A DNA stretch of 21,434 nt from JAJRAG01 sp050010535. GTDB taxonomy: Archaea > Thermoplasmatota > Thermoplasmata > Methanomassiliicoccales > JACIVX01. Below, in pieces: positions 15,259 through 21,434 of the stretch; within the stretch, counting starts at the first letter, position 1; each line of letters opens with the position of its first letter. The stretch covers positions 1 to 21,434 of the forward strand of contig JBEKKT010000034.1 of NCBI GenBank assembly GCA_050010535.1, read 5' to 3'. The notes beneath the pieces were generated by a model. It was given only the letters and a program-made list of their open reading frames with translations, searched no databases and had not been told where the DNA came from. The position numbers and the translations under genes were made by a program.

Positions 15259-15579
15259 TCACTTGACCTTTTTCAGCGCCTTGGGATCCCTGTCGGGCGT
15301 GAGATACACAATCTGACCCTTCTCGATCGAAAGAAACTTGATCTCTCGCATGAAGGCGATGTCCTCTTCAATGTCTCTGGCCTTTCTCTTGATGCTAGTG
15401 ATCGACCTCGAAACGCTGGTGACTGGAACCTCAAGCAACTTGCCTATGTCCATGACGCTTTTTCCCTCGCGAAGATGTCTGAGGATCTCCTTCTCTCGCT
15501 CCGTCAGAAAGCCCATGACTATCATATGGTAGTCAGGATCTGAGAGCCAAATTATGTTTATCAGCTCATATAGTGACAT
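15259..15579 (-). CDS. LuxR/GerE-type helix-turn-helix regulator, 106 aa
   Basis: Residues 24-68 form a clear LuxR/sigma-4-like HTH: LTEREKEILRHLREGKS, then DIGKLLEVPVTSVSRSITSIKRKA. The short N-terminus is hydrophobic and the C-terminus is a strand-rich basic tail (IEKGQIVYLTPDRD). There is no receiver or ligand domain, so it is probably a simple dimeric regulator. Its ATG at 15577-15579 is embedded in a perfect 20-bp palindrome, and a TATA-like CTTATTAG (15598-15605) is about 25 nt upstream, so the mRNA is predicted to be leaderless with an operator covering the start site. This is a strong layout for autorepression. It is divergent from the HExxH protein gene and probably controls it too, by inference. 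Confidence 0.8.
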   Translation of the reverse strand: MSLYELINIIWLSDPDYHMIVMGFLTEREKEILRHLREGKSVMDIGKLLEVPVTSVSRSITSIKRKARDIEEDIAFMREIKFLSIEKGQIVYLTPDRDPKALKKVK

Positions 15580-15597
15580 TAACGCAATTGCGTTAAT
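15578..15597. promoter_or_regulatory. Perfect 20-bp palindrome overlapping an HTH gene start (operator)
   Basis: ATTAACGCAATTGCGTTAAT is identical to its reverse complement along all 20 bases. It begins within the start codon of the HTH gene and ends against the TATA-like box, so a bound dimer would block transcription start. It is the likely site of the adjacent HTH protein. Confidence 0.75.
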
Positions 15598-15605
15598 CTA
15601 ATAAG
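15598..15605. promoter_or_regulatory. TATA-like box, possibly bidirectional
   Basis: Leftward CTTATTAG is 25 nt from the HTH start codon. Rightward CTAATAAG would start RNA near 15628, just at the ribosome site of the short leader ORF. A second rightward box, TTATATGG (15661-15668), would serve the HExxH gene alone. Confidence 0.45.
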
Positions 15606-15642
15606 CCTAGCCGTCAATACATTTTGAGAGGTGGGAAGCTGA

Positions 15643-15744
15643 ATGATAGAATTCTATTTCTTATATGGGTCGAGAGACCTGTCAGATGGACCTCCTCAGC
15701 CGAGTATAGGAGCCGAGTTCGATGACCAGAATCACCAATCTTGA
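15643..15744 (+). CDS. Possible 33-aa leader ORF ahead of the HExxH gene
   Basis: ATG at 15643 is preceded at 9 nt by GAGGTG (15628-15633), the best Shine-Dalgarno match in this region and better than that of the following gene. The ORF starts MIEFYFLYGSRDLSDGPP and ends at TGA 15742-15744, overlapping the start of the HExxH gene by 23 nt in another frame. This is the layout of translational coupling or a leader peptide. No family is recognised, and it may not be translated. Confidence 0.35.
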   Translation: MIEFYFLYGSRDLSDGPPQPSIGAEFDDQNHQS

Positions 15745-17101
15745 TTTCCTTTCCAATTCAAATCAGAAGGCTTACCTGAATGTTGAAACCATGGTGGGCA
15801 AGGATTTAAGGGCAAGCTTCCCTGGGAGAAGCACCAGCACCTGCACGCTGCTCACGGAGGAGGATATGGACCGGAGATGTCCTCCGAAGATCAAGGAGAT
15901 AAACGACAGTGCGGCTGCAAGGAAGGTCTGGAATCCTTATGATTTGAGGGACATGGTCGAGACTTATCTCAAAGAGAGTTTCGCTTCTGCAAAGCACCCC
16001 GTCAATCTGAGTCCGGAGCAGAGAGATCGACTCGTCTCGTACCTAGTCGAATTCATTCTGGATTATCTTGCAGGGAGGAATTTGGAGCGGTTGCGAAGGA
16101 GTGAAGATGCATTCGTTGAGACAAATCCCGACATAATACATGCACTCGGGCATAGGGGCCGTCTCGCCGACTTCGAAGGCATGCTAACCTTCAACAACCA
16201 GGGACTCAGAGAAAAGAGTGAAGAAGTTGAGAAAGCGAAGAAGAAGTTCACGACCTTCACGACCATGGGATGCTATACCGATGGTCAGGTCTACCTTTGC
16301 CCCTCGCGGATCGAGAAGGCCTCTTCCTCAAACAGCTGCATTCTGGAGGAAATGCTTGAGATTGTCTGGACTCACGAAGAGATGCATGCGGTACTGAATT
16401 CAGACGTGCATCCAGATATCACAGAACACATCGCTCAGACGATGGCGGCGGCCGTGCTTGAACGTATGGGGAAGTCTATGGTGCTAAATACGATGGTGAG
16501 GCTTGGCGCCGAGCAGCCTGAAGCGTACGCCCTCTTCTCCTACGACCCGAATTCTCGCTTGCTTCCGATACCGATGGTGAAGCCGCCGGATATAGGTCCA
16601 ATTCTGCCATCAGTGCCGACCAACTTGTCGGTTTCGAAGCCTCGGTGGTTGAGACATGGCTTGGATCCTTCAGAGGTGGCTATTATTGCAAAAGCCATCG
16701 GAATCGAAGTCCACTTCAGCGGAGGAAGACTCCTGAGAACTGCCAAGGGCAAGTCTATTATCGTCAGGAAATCGAAGAACAGGTTATCGATGATGGGCGA
16801 CAGAACTTACAGACTTGTCATGAGCAAGGATCAACTTGCAAAGATGCCCACCGACTCGACGTACGTCCTCCTGCTATGCGACGGCAATATCAACGAAAGT
16901 TATGTCCTGCCTGCATCCTTCCTTATGGACACCATACGCGACCCCTACTACGGAAGAAAGAAGAACGTGGTCCTGGGCATATCGGTTGGAGACCAGTGTG
17001 CTACTCTAAATTGGTGGGCGGCCTCCGATCGTCCTGACTACTCCCTGAACCGTCGAAAGGATATCTGGTCGTTTCGAAACAACTTCGAACTGCTCAAGTG
17101 A
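15722..17101 (+). CDS. Putative HExxH zinc metallopeptidase with unknown C-terminal domain
   Basis: A 459-aa soluble protein. Residues 218-222 are HEEMH in a helix (IVWTHEEMHAVL), the zincin zinc-binding and catalytic motif. His230 and Glu235 (HPDITEHIAQ) follow and could supply the third ligand, so a gluzincin-like site is likely. The first 170 residues are mostly helical and charged. A distinct C-terminal domain (about 300-459) is strand-rich (KGKSIIVRKSK, TYVLLLCDG, YVLPASFLMDTI, then WSFRNNFELL) and resembles DNA-binding or nuclease-like accessory domains only vaguely. No known family is assigned. GGAG 9 nt upstream supports the ATG. The divergent HTH regulator with its operator recalls ImmR/ImmA-type pairs, where a protease cleaves a repressor; that parallel is inference. 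Confidence 0.6.
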   Translation: MTRITNLDFLSNSNQKAYLNVETMVGKDLRASFPGRSTSTCTLLTEEDMDRRCPPKIKEINDSAAARKVWNPYDLRDMVETYLKESFASAKHPVNLSPEQRDRLVSYLVEFILDYLAGRNLERLRRSEDAFVETNPDIIHALGHRGRLADFEGMLTFNNQGLREKSEEVEKAKKKFTTFTTMGCYTDGQVYLCPSRIEKASSSNSCILEEMLEIVWTHEEMHAVLNSDVHPDITEHIAQTMAAAVLERMGKSMVLNTMVRLGAEQPEAYALFSYDPNSRLLPIPMVKPPDIGPILPSVPTNLSVSKPRWLRHGLDPSEVAIIAKAIGIEVHFSGGRLLRTAKGKSIIVRKSKNRLSMMGDRTYRLVMSKDQLAKMPTDSTYVLLLCDGNINESYVLPASFLMDTIRDPYYGRKKNVVLGISVGDQCATLNWWAASDRPDYSLNRRKDIWSFRNNFELLK

Positions 17102-17535
17102 AAATCGGTCATTGACGGAGATTCGCTCTCAGTTTCTGATTTGAAGTCTCAGGCATCGCTTCGTGTTCTCAGAATGCTCATAGGTCCAACCCCGGTCTCC
17201 CATCGCGCCTCGAGTTCTCATGTGGGCCGTTTCAATTCATGAAAGAGCCAGTGTGTGCCGCCGGTACACGACCACCATATACATGGGCGATCTCCTGACA
17301 GACCTGAACAGTATTCGGAATGAGACTGAAGGCTCGTAACCCAAAGACTGGGATATTGACGAGGCGCTGCCGGTCCACTTGCGATACTCTGGTAAGAATT
17401 CGAATAGTCAGATTGTGCGGGCCACATTCTCAGTGGACGCAGGTCTGGATTGATCGTGACCCCACATAGTCCGAGTTCAGATTCAGGCAAGATTAACGTT
17501 GCGAAGACACTCTCTGCATCTCCGATCGAAGTCGG
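17102..17535. other. Gap with no convincing gene
   Basis: About 430 nt between the HExxH gene and a small leftward ORF. Only short frames rich in Ser, Cys and Trp are open here, and none has a ribosome site or coding-like composition. It may hold eroded coding DNA. No hairpin or repeat stood out. Confidence 0.5.
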
Positions 17536-17736
17536 CTATTCCGATCTCTTCCTGGACTGCTGCGACTCCATGACCTTCAGGTTGCCGAGAACGGTGTGGA
17601 TCATATGAACGGCCGGGCATTCCTCGGATCCGTTGTCGCAGCCGAGCGCATCCCTCAATTTGACCAGTATCGCCTCGAGCACCTGCTCCGTATATAACGC
17701 CGGATGAATCCTGAGGATCTTCGCGGTGTCTTCCAA
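17536..17736 (-). CDS. Small hypothetical protein, about 66 aa
   Basis: Family not recognised. The frame gives a plausible helical protein (EDTAKILRIHPALYTEQVLE, ILVKLRDALG) with two cysteines in a short acidic loop (CDNGSEEC) and a basic C-terminus. No ATG is available at the front; a TTG at 17736 has GGGGGAG just ahead of it, and a second TTG 18 nt upstream lacks a ribosome site. It is divergent from the DUF3644 gene. The composition is protein-like, but the unusual start leaves it uncertain. Confidence 0.4.
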   Translation of the reverse strand: MEDTAKILRIHPALYTEQVLEAILVKLRDALGCDNGSEECPAVHMIHTVLGNLKVMESQQSRKRSE

Positions 17737-17859
17737 GTGTCTCCCCCTCTCCAACGATAGGTTTGTACTCGGATGCGGGGCGGGAGACTAGGAGGTTCGC
17801 CGGGGATTTTCAAAAGTGATTGGTGCAATAGACTTTGGAGGGCTCTTGCGAAAGTAATA

Positions 17860-17892
17860 AACACTCCAGGACAAGTGTTAGATTGTTGTCCT
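17860..17892 (+). promoter_or_regulatory. Overlapping inverted repeats in the leader of the DUF3644 gene
   Basis: AACACT (17860-17865) pairs with AGTGTT (17874-17879), while AGGACA (17868-17873), lying in that loop, pairs with TGTCCT (17887-17892). The two hairpins exclude each other. GTGTTAGA recurs at 17876 and 17909. A TATA-like AGTAATAAAC lies just before. It may be an operator or a folding switch. Confidence 0.35.
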
Positions 17893-17953
17893 AAAACAGT
17901 GAGGAAGGTGTTAGAAAGGTTTAGTAGCTCGTTGTGATTGGTGGTGTGAATCA

Positions 17954-19009
17954 GTGTCACGAGGATTGCCAAAAGATGTTTTAGGTCTTCTGAGAAAGGC
18001 GCGCGAGTCCTGCATGCTCGCGGTCGAGACGTATAACCGGCCTTCCGCATCGTTCAGAACCTATGGGTATGTTGTCCTAATGCAGATCGCCTGGACTTCC
18101 CTCTTGCACGCGATTCTCAAGAGAAAGGGTGTCAAACCGTTTCAAAGAAGAAAAGACTCGAACAGATACATCAAGATCGATGGAGAACCGAAGTGGTGGG
18201 ACCTCGAGGAATGCATGAACGCATACTGGCAAGGCAAACAGACGCCAGTAACGTCGAATCTCAGATTCTTCATGAAACTGAGGAACAAAATCGAACATAG
18301 AGATCTGCCGGAAATTGATCCCTACGTTTACGGGGAGTGCCAGGCAATGCTCTTCAATTTCGAGGAGCTGCTACAGAGGGAGTTTGGTGACAAGTGGTTG
18401 ATTTGTGAATCGCTGACAATCCCTCTGCAATTCTCCAGAGTCCGTATGTGCCAGGCAGATGAAGCCCTGCGCTACCTACTGAAGCCTCTACCTCAGGATA
18501 TTGACCAATTCATAAATGGTTTCCGAGACGCTCTGAGTGACGATCTCAGGGATGACCTAGCCTACAGCTACAAGATATTTCTGATTCCAAACGTGAAGAA
18601 CAACTACTCGAAAGACGCTCTGGCAGTAGAGTTCATTCCATACGACTCCGAAAATCAGGGCCAGTATTCTAGATTGGTCACTATGATAAGGGAACGGCAG
18701 GTCTCCGTCTCTAATCTCGGGAAGTTGAAACCGGGCCAAGTTGTAACTGCCGTCAAGGCCAGAATTCAACCCTCGCAGAGGTTCAACATGAACATACATA
18801 CGTTCTGCTGGAAGTACTTCGATGCTCGGCCGCGAAATAGGAGCCAGCACCCTGAGAAATGTAAACAGGAATTCTGCATCTACGACGAGGTTCACAGAGA
18901 TTACGTTTACACCCCTCATTGGGTGGATTTCCTAATCGAGAAGCTTTCTGATGATGAGACTTACAGGCGCATTCTGAAACAAGGCAGCGTAGAACAACCT
19001 CGCGAGTAA
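17954..19009 (+). CDS. DUF3644 protein with HEPN-like RNxxxH motif
   Basis: A 351-aa protein. The N-terminal 190 residues match what I recall of DUF3644: GLPKDVLGLLRKARES, AVETYNRPSASFRTYGYVVL, IAWTSLLHAILKRKG and a conserved CQAMLFNFEELL. Arg110-Asn-Lys-Ile-Glu-His115 gives the R-N-xxx-H pattern of HEPN ribonucleases, so an RNA-cleaving toxin or defence role is plausible. The C-terminal half (about 190-351) carries WCKYFDA-like segments and ends TPHWVDFLIEKLSDDETY, resembling a DNA-binding HTH. The start is GTG, with GGTGGTG about 8 nt ahead. It is a single gene with a structured leader, in a region of recombinases and plasmid relics, the usual setting for defence genes. The enzymatic role is inferred only. 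Confidence 0.75.
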   Translation: MSRGLPKDVLGLLRKARESCMLAVETYNRPSASFRTYGYVVLMQIAWTSLLHAILKRKGVKPFQRRKDSNRYIKIDGEPKWWDLEECMNAYWQGKQTPVTSNLRFFMKLRNKIEHRDLPEIDPYVYGECQAMLFNFEELLQREFGDKWLICESLTIPLQFSRVRMCQADEALRYLLKPLPQDIDQFINGFRDALSDDLRDDLAYSYKIFLIPNVKNNYSKDALAVEFIPYDSENQGQYSRLVTMIRERQVSVSNLGKLKPGQVVTAVKARIQPSQRFNMNIHTFCWKYFDARPRNRSQHPEKCKQEFCIYDEVHRDYVYTPHWVDFLIEKLSDDETYRRILKQGSVEQPRE

Positions 19010-19114
19010 GCCTAAATCGAGTCTTATCTTCCAGATGGCTTTTGGACAGGCGAAAACGATAAGTCCTTCTGCGAGACTCTATTCTTAGCCTCTTAATGGG
19101 GAAAGGGGAGAAAG

Positions 19115-19304
19115 GTGGCGGAGAAGCTGAAGGAGATCGAGAAGTTGATGGAGTGGCAGAAAAGTCACCGTGTACGCTTTCCCCCATCCTCGATGGGAGG
19201 CTCGTTATGAGAAGACAAAGACTCACACCAAGGAATTGAGTGAGTTTTTGGCGTCTGAGGAGACGCTGCCAAGGTCCGTTTTTCTAGGGCTCAGGAAATC
19301 CTGA
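19115..19304 (+). pseudogene. Small charged protein gene with one frameshift
   Basis: From a GTG at 19115 (GGGGAG upstream) the frame reads VAEKLKEIEKLMEWQKSHRV then RFPPSSMG and stops. One base later the neighbouring frame continues RYEKTKTHTKELSEFLASEE and ends TLPRSVFLGLRKS at the TGA 19302-19304. Joined, this is a coherent protein of about 62 aa with a helical charged N-terminus. The shift lies near 19194-19204 (GGGAGGCTCG), where one extra base explains it. Family not recognised. It precedes the Rep remnant and has a T-rich tract (19309-19322) after it. Confidence 0.5.
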
Positions 19305-19308
19305 AAAC

Positions 19309-19322
19309 CTTTCTTTCTCTTA
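19309..19322 (+). terminator. T/C-rich terminator-like tract
   Basis: CTTTCTTTCTCTTA follows within 10 nt of the broken small gene's stop codon and precedes the Rep remnant. Confidence 0.35.
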
Positions 19323-19399
19323 CTTCCATACTTGATAGTCTACCAAAAAGTGGAACATCGAGACTAGCACGGCCCCGAGTCATCCTTGACATTGCCGAA

Positions 19400-20105
19400 A
19401 TGAAGGGTTGCCCTCATGGCCGTCTTCTCCTTCGAGCATGTCGGGACTGCGGGGAAGTCGAGGGCGTCGTCTTCCCCTGTGAGTCCCGCTTCGAAGACGC
19501 CTGCCCTGTCTGCTCGAGGCGGTGGAGACAACGGACACGGGCCCGCTTCGTGGCTGGTATCAGGGAGATGCGGTCTCCTAAGTTCGTGACTCTGACCCTC
19601 AGGAAGCCCTGCACCCTTGAACACCTCATGGACATCTGGGGGATGAGAAAATCCTTCTTCTCTGCCCTGAAGCGGCGGGGCTACCGCATCGACTCTTGGT
19701 GTGCTGCGGTCGAGCTCCCCAACCACATTCATCTCGCCGTGGACTGCGACTACGTGCCTAGGCACGAGATGAAGGGGATTTGGCATGGGGGGGATTACGG
19801 GCGACTCCTTCGTTCTGGACGTCCGTGCTCTCCGTGGGGGTCGGGATGGCTATGCGGGGGCGTCCCGCTACCTGACGATGTACCTCACGAAGGCGAGCAT
19901 CTCAGGGAGTCTTGCCCACGAGCTTGAGCTTGACCTAAGGGGCTTTCATCTCATCGGGTCGTGGGAGTCTCCTCTGCCGCGGTTCATGAGTTCCGCTTCC
20001 GCATCTCTGCGCTTGCGGGGGTCGTTTCGGTGCTCCCTTCGGGGTGAGGGAAGAGGAGATGCACGCCCTCTGCCTAGAGCCTCAACGGCCTCCTCCTCGT
20101 TTTAA
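19400..20105 (+). pseudogene. HUH-endonuclease (rolling-circle Rep-like) gene, frameshifted
   Basis: The N-terminus has a zinc-ribbon-like set (Cys4, His6, Cys14, Cys17, Cys27, Cys35, Cys38) as in plasmid Rep proteins. FVTLTLRKP (62-70) matches motif 1. NHIHLAVD (108-115) is the HUH metal motif, with His109 and His111. The frame then breaks in a run of seven Gs (19787-19793). Removing one G carries on as GITGDSFVLDVRAL and SRYLTMYLTKASISG, where Tyr codons at 19869 and 19881 form the catalytic Y motif. Past about 19960 the reading becomes Ser/Arg-rich, and another frame (AAVHEFRFRISALAGVV) looks more natural, so a second lesion is likely. An ATG at 19400 starts it; no clear ribosome site is seen. 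It would nick DNA for rolling-circle replication or single-strand transposition, but is now broken. Confidence 0.75.
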
Positions 20106-20143
20106 TAGGAAAAGGAGTATCTAGGGGCTGCGTCCTAGGGTGT

Positions 20144-20248
20144 ATGATGACGGAAAACGAAGTGACGGAATATGAAGTGATGGAAGACGAAGTGACGGAA
20201 TATGAAGTGATGGAAGACGAAGTGACGAAAACCGAAGCGATGGAAGCT
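20144..20248 (+). repeat. 15-bp tandem repeat in the zinc-finger gene
   Basis: Units alternate GAAGTGACGGAATAT and GAAGTGATGGAAGAC at 20159, 20174, 20189 and 20204, followed by diverged units at 20219 and 20234; the start codon region is a further diverged unit. They encode five-residue repeats (EVTEY, EVMED, EVTKT, EAMEA), giving an acidic helical arm. Confidence 0.85.
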
Positions 20249-20698
20249 GAAGCGAAAAAGTTGATGCGGTCGTTGCCGCTGCTGCAGACGATGCAGAGAG
20301 ATCTGCAGACGATACAGCGGGCTCTTTATCCTACGCAAGAGGACATTAAGATAGCAAAGGCGATAGCAGAGGCAGAGGCGTGGTTCGGACGCGGCTCTGC
20401 ATTTCCCGACCTTACGCCCTATCTGCCCCTTCAATGCACCCCCTCTGCACCCCTCAATACACCCCCCGATGCACCCCTCATGCACCTCACCATGTACCCC
20501 GTTGCACCCCCTGTGCACCCCCAGTTTATTACGGGACAGCCTGCACCATCTGAGAATGCACCCCTTCTCCCGAAGAGGGAATCGCCTCGACATGCGAGAC
20601 TTCCCGACGGAACCTATCGGTGCAATCTCTGCGGTCATGTTGCCGAGACTCGGAACAGCATCAAGTCTCACTACCGCAGGAAGCATCGGGGATTGTGA
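20144..20698 (+). CDS. C2H2 zinc-finger protein with acidic repeats and Pro-rich linker
   Basis: A 184-aa protein in three parts. Residues 1-40 are acidic pentad repeats. Residues 45-80 are a helical segment (LMRSLPLLQTMQRDLQTIQR). Residues 90-155 are a Pro-rich linker with His and Met (TPSAPLNTPPDAPLMH). The C-terminus is one classical zinc finger with Cys160, Cys163, His176 and His181 (CNLCGHVAETRNSIKSHYRR). Single C2H2 fingers of this kind are common in archaeal virus and plasmid proteins. A TATA-like TTTAATAGG (20101-20109) about 40 nt upstream supports the ATG at 20144 or the next codon. It follows the Rep remnant and was probably its copy-control or transcription partner, by inference. 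The reverse frame is open for much of this stretch, but only as a mirror of the repeats. Confidence 0.75.
   Translation: MMTENEVTEYEVMEDEVTEYEVMEDEVTKTEAMEAEAKKLMRSLPLLQTMQRDLQTIQRALYPTQEDIKIAKAIAEAEAWFGRGSAFPDLTPYLPLQCTPSAPLNTPPDAPLMHLTMYPVAPPVHPQFITGQPAPSENAPLLPKRESPRHARLPDGTYRCNLCGHVAETRNSIKSHYRRKHRGL
20435..20564. repeat. TGCACCCC repeats spaced 10-12 bp
   Basis: TGCACCCC or one-base variants start at 20435, 20446, 20458, 20470, 20481, 20493, 20503 and 20514, so spacings are 10-12 bp, about one helical turn. Weaker copies occur at 20424 and 20542 and a perfect one at 20557. They lie inside the Pro-rich linker codons of the zinc-finger gene. Confidence 0.75.
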
Positions 20699-20736
20699 GT
20701 GAAGGGACTCTCTTTAGCCCCCGAGCGAAGTGAGGG

Positions 20737-20878
20737 AGCATGTCCCGTAGATTCAAGGCTTGACATGCTATTGTCTCCTCAGGAAGCTGCTTGAAGCCTT
20801 CCGGGGTTCAGGGGAGACCAAGGAGCATCACAAAACCTTCTTCCCCTGGGCCCATCTCCGCTTCGTGATGCTTCTTGG
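20737..20878. repeat. Inverted-repeat-rich non-coding segment
   Basis: Two inverted repeats: AGCATGTC (20737-20744) with GACATGCT (20762-20769), and CCAAGGAGCATCAC (20818-20831) with GTGATGCTTCTTGG (20865-20878), a 14-bp stem with one mismatch and a 33-nt loop. The stretch 20699-21082 has no gene that I can support. The position just after a Rep and zinc-finger pair suggests an origin, transposon end or structured RNA. Confidence 0.6.
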
Positions 20879-21082
20879 AAGCGGTCTGTGAACATCTCTC
20901 TGCCCTTGAGCCTGAGTGCTCTTCTCCTTCGATTCTGTCCGAGTCGGCGACGAGCCTAGAATGGATCAAAGATGACCGGTCGCATTTGGTCTATTTTGAA
21001 ATTGAATCCTATTGAGTAGACTCTATGAACTGACATTATTCTGTAACACGCATGATTGTCGGGAAGTTGATCTCAAAAGCCA

Positions 21083-21434
21083 TCAGTCAGCCACGTCCTC
21101 AGTCCCGTGTTTCCTGACTGAAATTGCCTGCGCTTCTTCGATCGCTTTCGCTAATTCCTTGATTTCCTTTTCTACGAGGTTCCTATCTCGCATCTCTATC
21201 TCGAATAGACGGCGGGAGGAGACGAAGTAGAGCGCAGACCTCTCCGGTTCGCCTATGGAAGGCGAAAGCAGCTTACTGGCTACAAGATAACCTCCTCCGC
21301 CTGTGGGGAATAGCTCGATTATCTGGGAATAGCTTGAACATATTACGAAGATGGTTACGGCGGTCGCGATGGCGATAAATACGCCGAGGAACATATGCGT
21401 CTTCAGCGCCAGGAACGCTTCTTCAGCGCCCGGC
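21083..21434 (-). pseudogene. APC-family permease N-terminal part fused to a soluble tail (partial)
   Basis: The frame is open to the right window edge, so the true start is outside. It reads GAEEAFLALKTHMFLG, then a hydrophobic helix (VFIAIATAVTIFVICSSY) and the motif FPTGGGGYLVASKLLSPSIG, which is characteristic of the early helices of archaeal APC amino-acid permeases. Instead of the next helices it continues EPERSALYFVSSRRLFEIE and an acidic/basic coiled-coil-like tail, and stops after 55 residues. Such a tail resembles the cytosolic C-terminus of a permease, so an in-frame deletion of most of the membrane domain is the likely cause. As it stands it cannot form a transporter. An intact permease would need about ten more helices. 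Confidence 0.6.

Noticed and set aside
17218..17490. Leftward 90-codon frame
   Set aside because: Composition rich in Ser, Trp, Cys and Pro, no ribosome site and no family; looks non-coding.
20144..20248. CRISPR array
   Set aside because: The 15-bp units are contiguous, lack spacers and encode a regular peptide repeat.
20135..20686. Leftward open frame rich in Phe, His, Arg and Cys opposite the zinc-finger gene
   Set aside because: Its low-complexity sequence is only the mirror of the 15-bp and TGCACCCC repeats, while the rightward frame has a real C2H2 finger.
20940..20980. tRNA-like piece as an integration site
   Set aside because: No cloverleaf pairing or T-loop motif could be built.

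Overview
The window looks like a piece of an archaeal chromosome of intermediate GC, probably Thermoplasmata-like; the lineage is inferred from gene style only. Archaeal signs are TATA boxes about 25 nt ahead of leaderless or short-leader starts, GGAGG/GAGGTG Shine-Dalgarno sites, T-rich terminators, and the mix of families. No rRNA, tRNA or CRISPR array was found.

Layout. (1) 1-4200 is a decayed mobile element. It has an 11-bp-periodic repeat array and a short 9-bp array, a gene of unknown function reading left, and a compact rightward block: small ORF, AAA+ (SF3-like) helicase, serine recombinase and tyrosine integrase. Both recombinases are broken by single-base frameshifts; a small helical protein follows. 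(2) 4300-12750 is an intact-looking metabolic block. On the minus strand lie a polysaccharide deacetylase, a GldA-type dehydrogenase, a GlcD/GlcF-type flavoprotein and iron-sulfur pair, and a zinc alcohol dehydrogenase. A D-2-hydroxyacid dehydrogenase reads right and converges on a CPA2 cation/proton antiporter that lacks its ion-binding segment. The theme is oxidation and reduction of hydroxyacids and polyols, though the substrates cannot be read from sequence. (3) 12850-19010 is an accessory or defence-like region: a divergent tyrosine recombinase, a winged-helix protein, a LuxR-type HTH protein with a 20-bp palindrome over its own start codon, a divergent HExxH protein preceded by a 33-codon ORF with a strong ribosome site, a small leftward ORF, and a DUF3644 protein with an RNxxxH (HEPN-like) motif. 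(4) 19100-20900 is a plasmid- or virus-derived remnant: a broken small gene, a frameshifted HUH rolling-circle Rep, a C2H2 zinc-finger protein whose gene carries a second array of roughly 11-bp-spaced repeats, and a strongly inverted-repeat segment. (5) 21083-21434 holds the N-terminal part of an APC permease joined in frame to a short soluble tail, cut by the window edge.

Frameshifts are confined to mobile-type genes, while the long metabolic genes read through cleanly. This favours real decay over general sequencing error, although several lesions sit in homopolymers. The freshest leads are the HTH/operator/leader-ORF/metallopeptidase locus, the two helically phased repeat arrays, and the antiporter without its aspartate pair.
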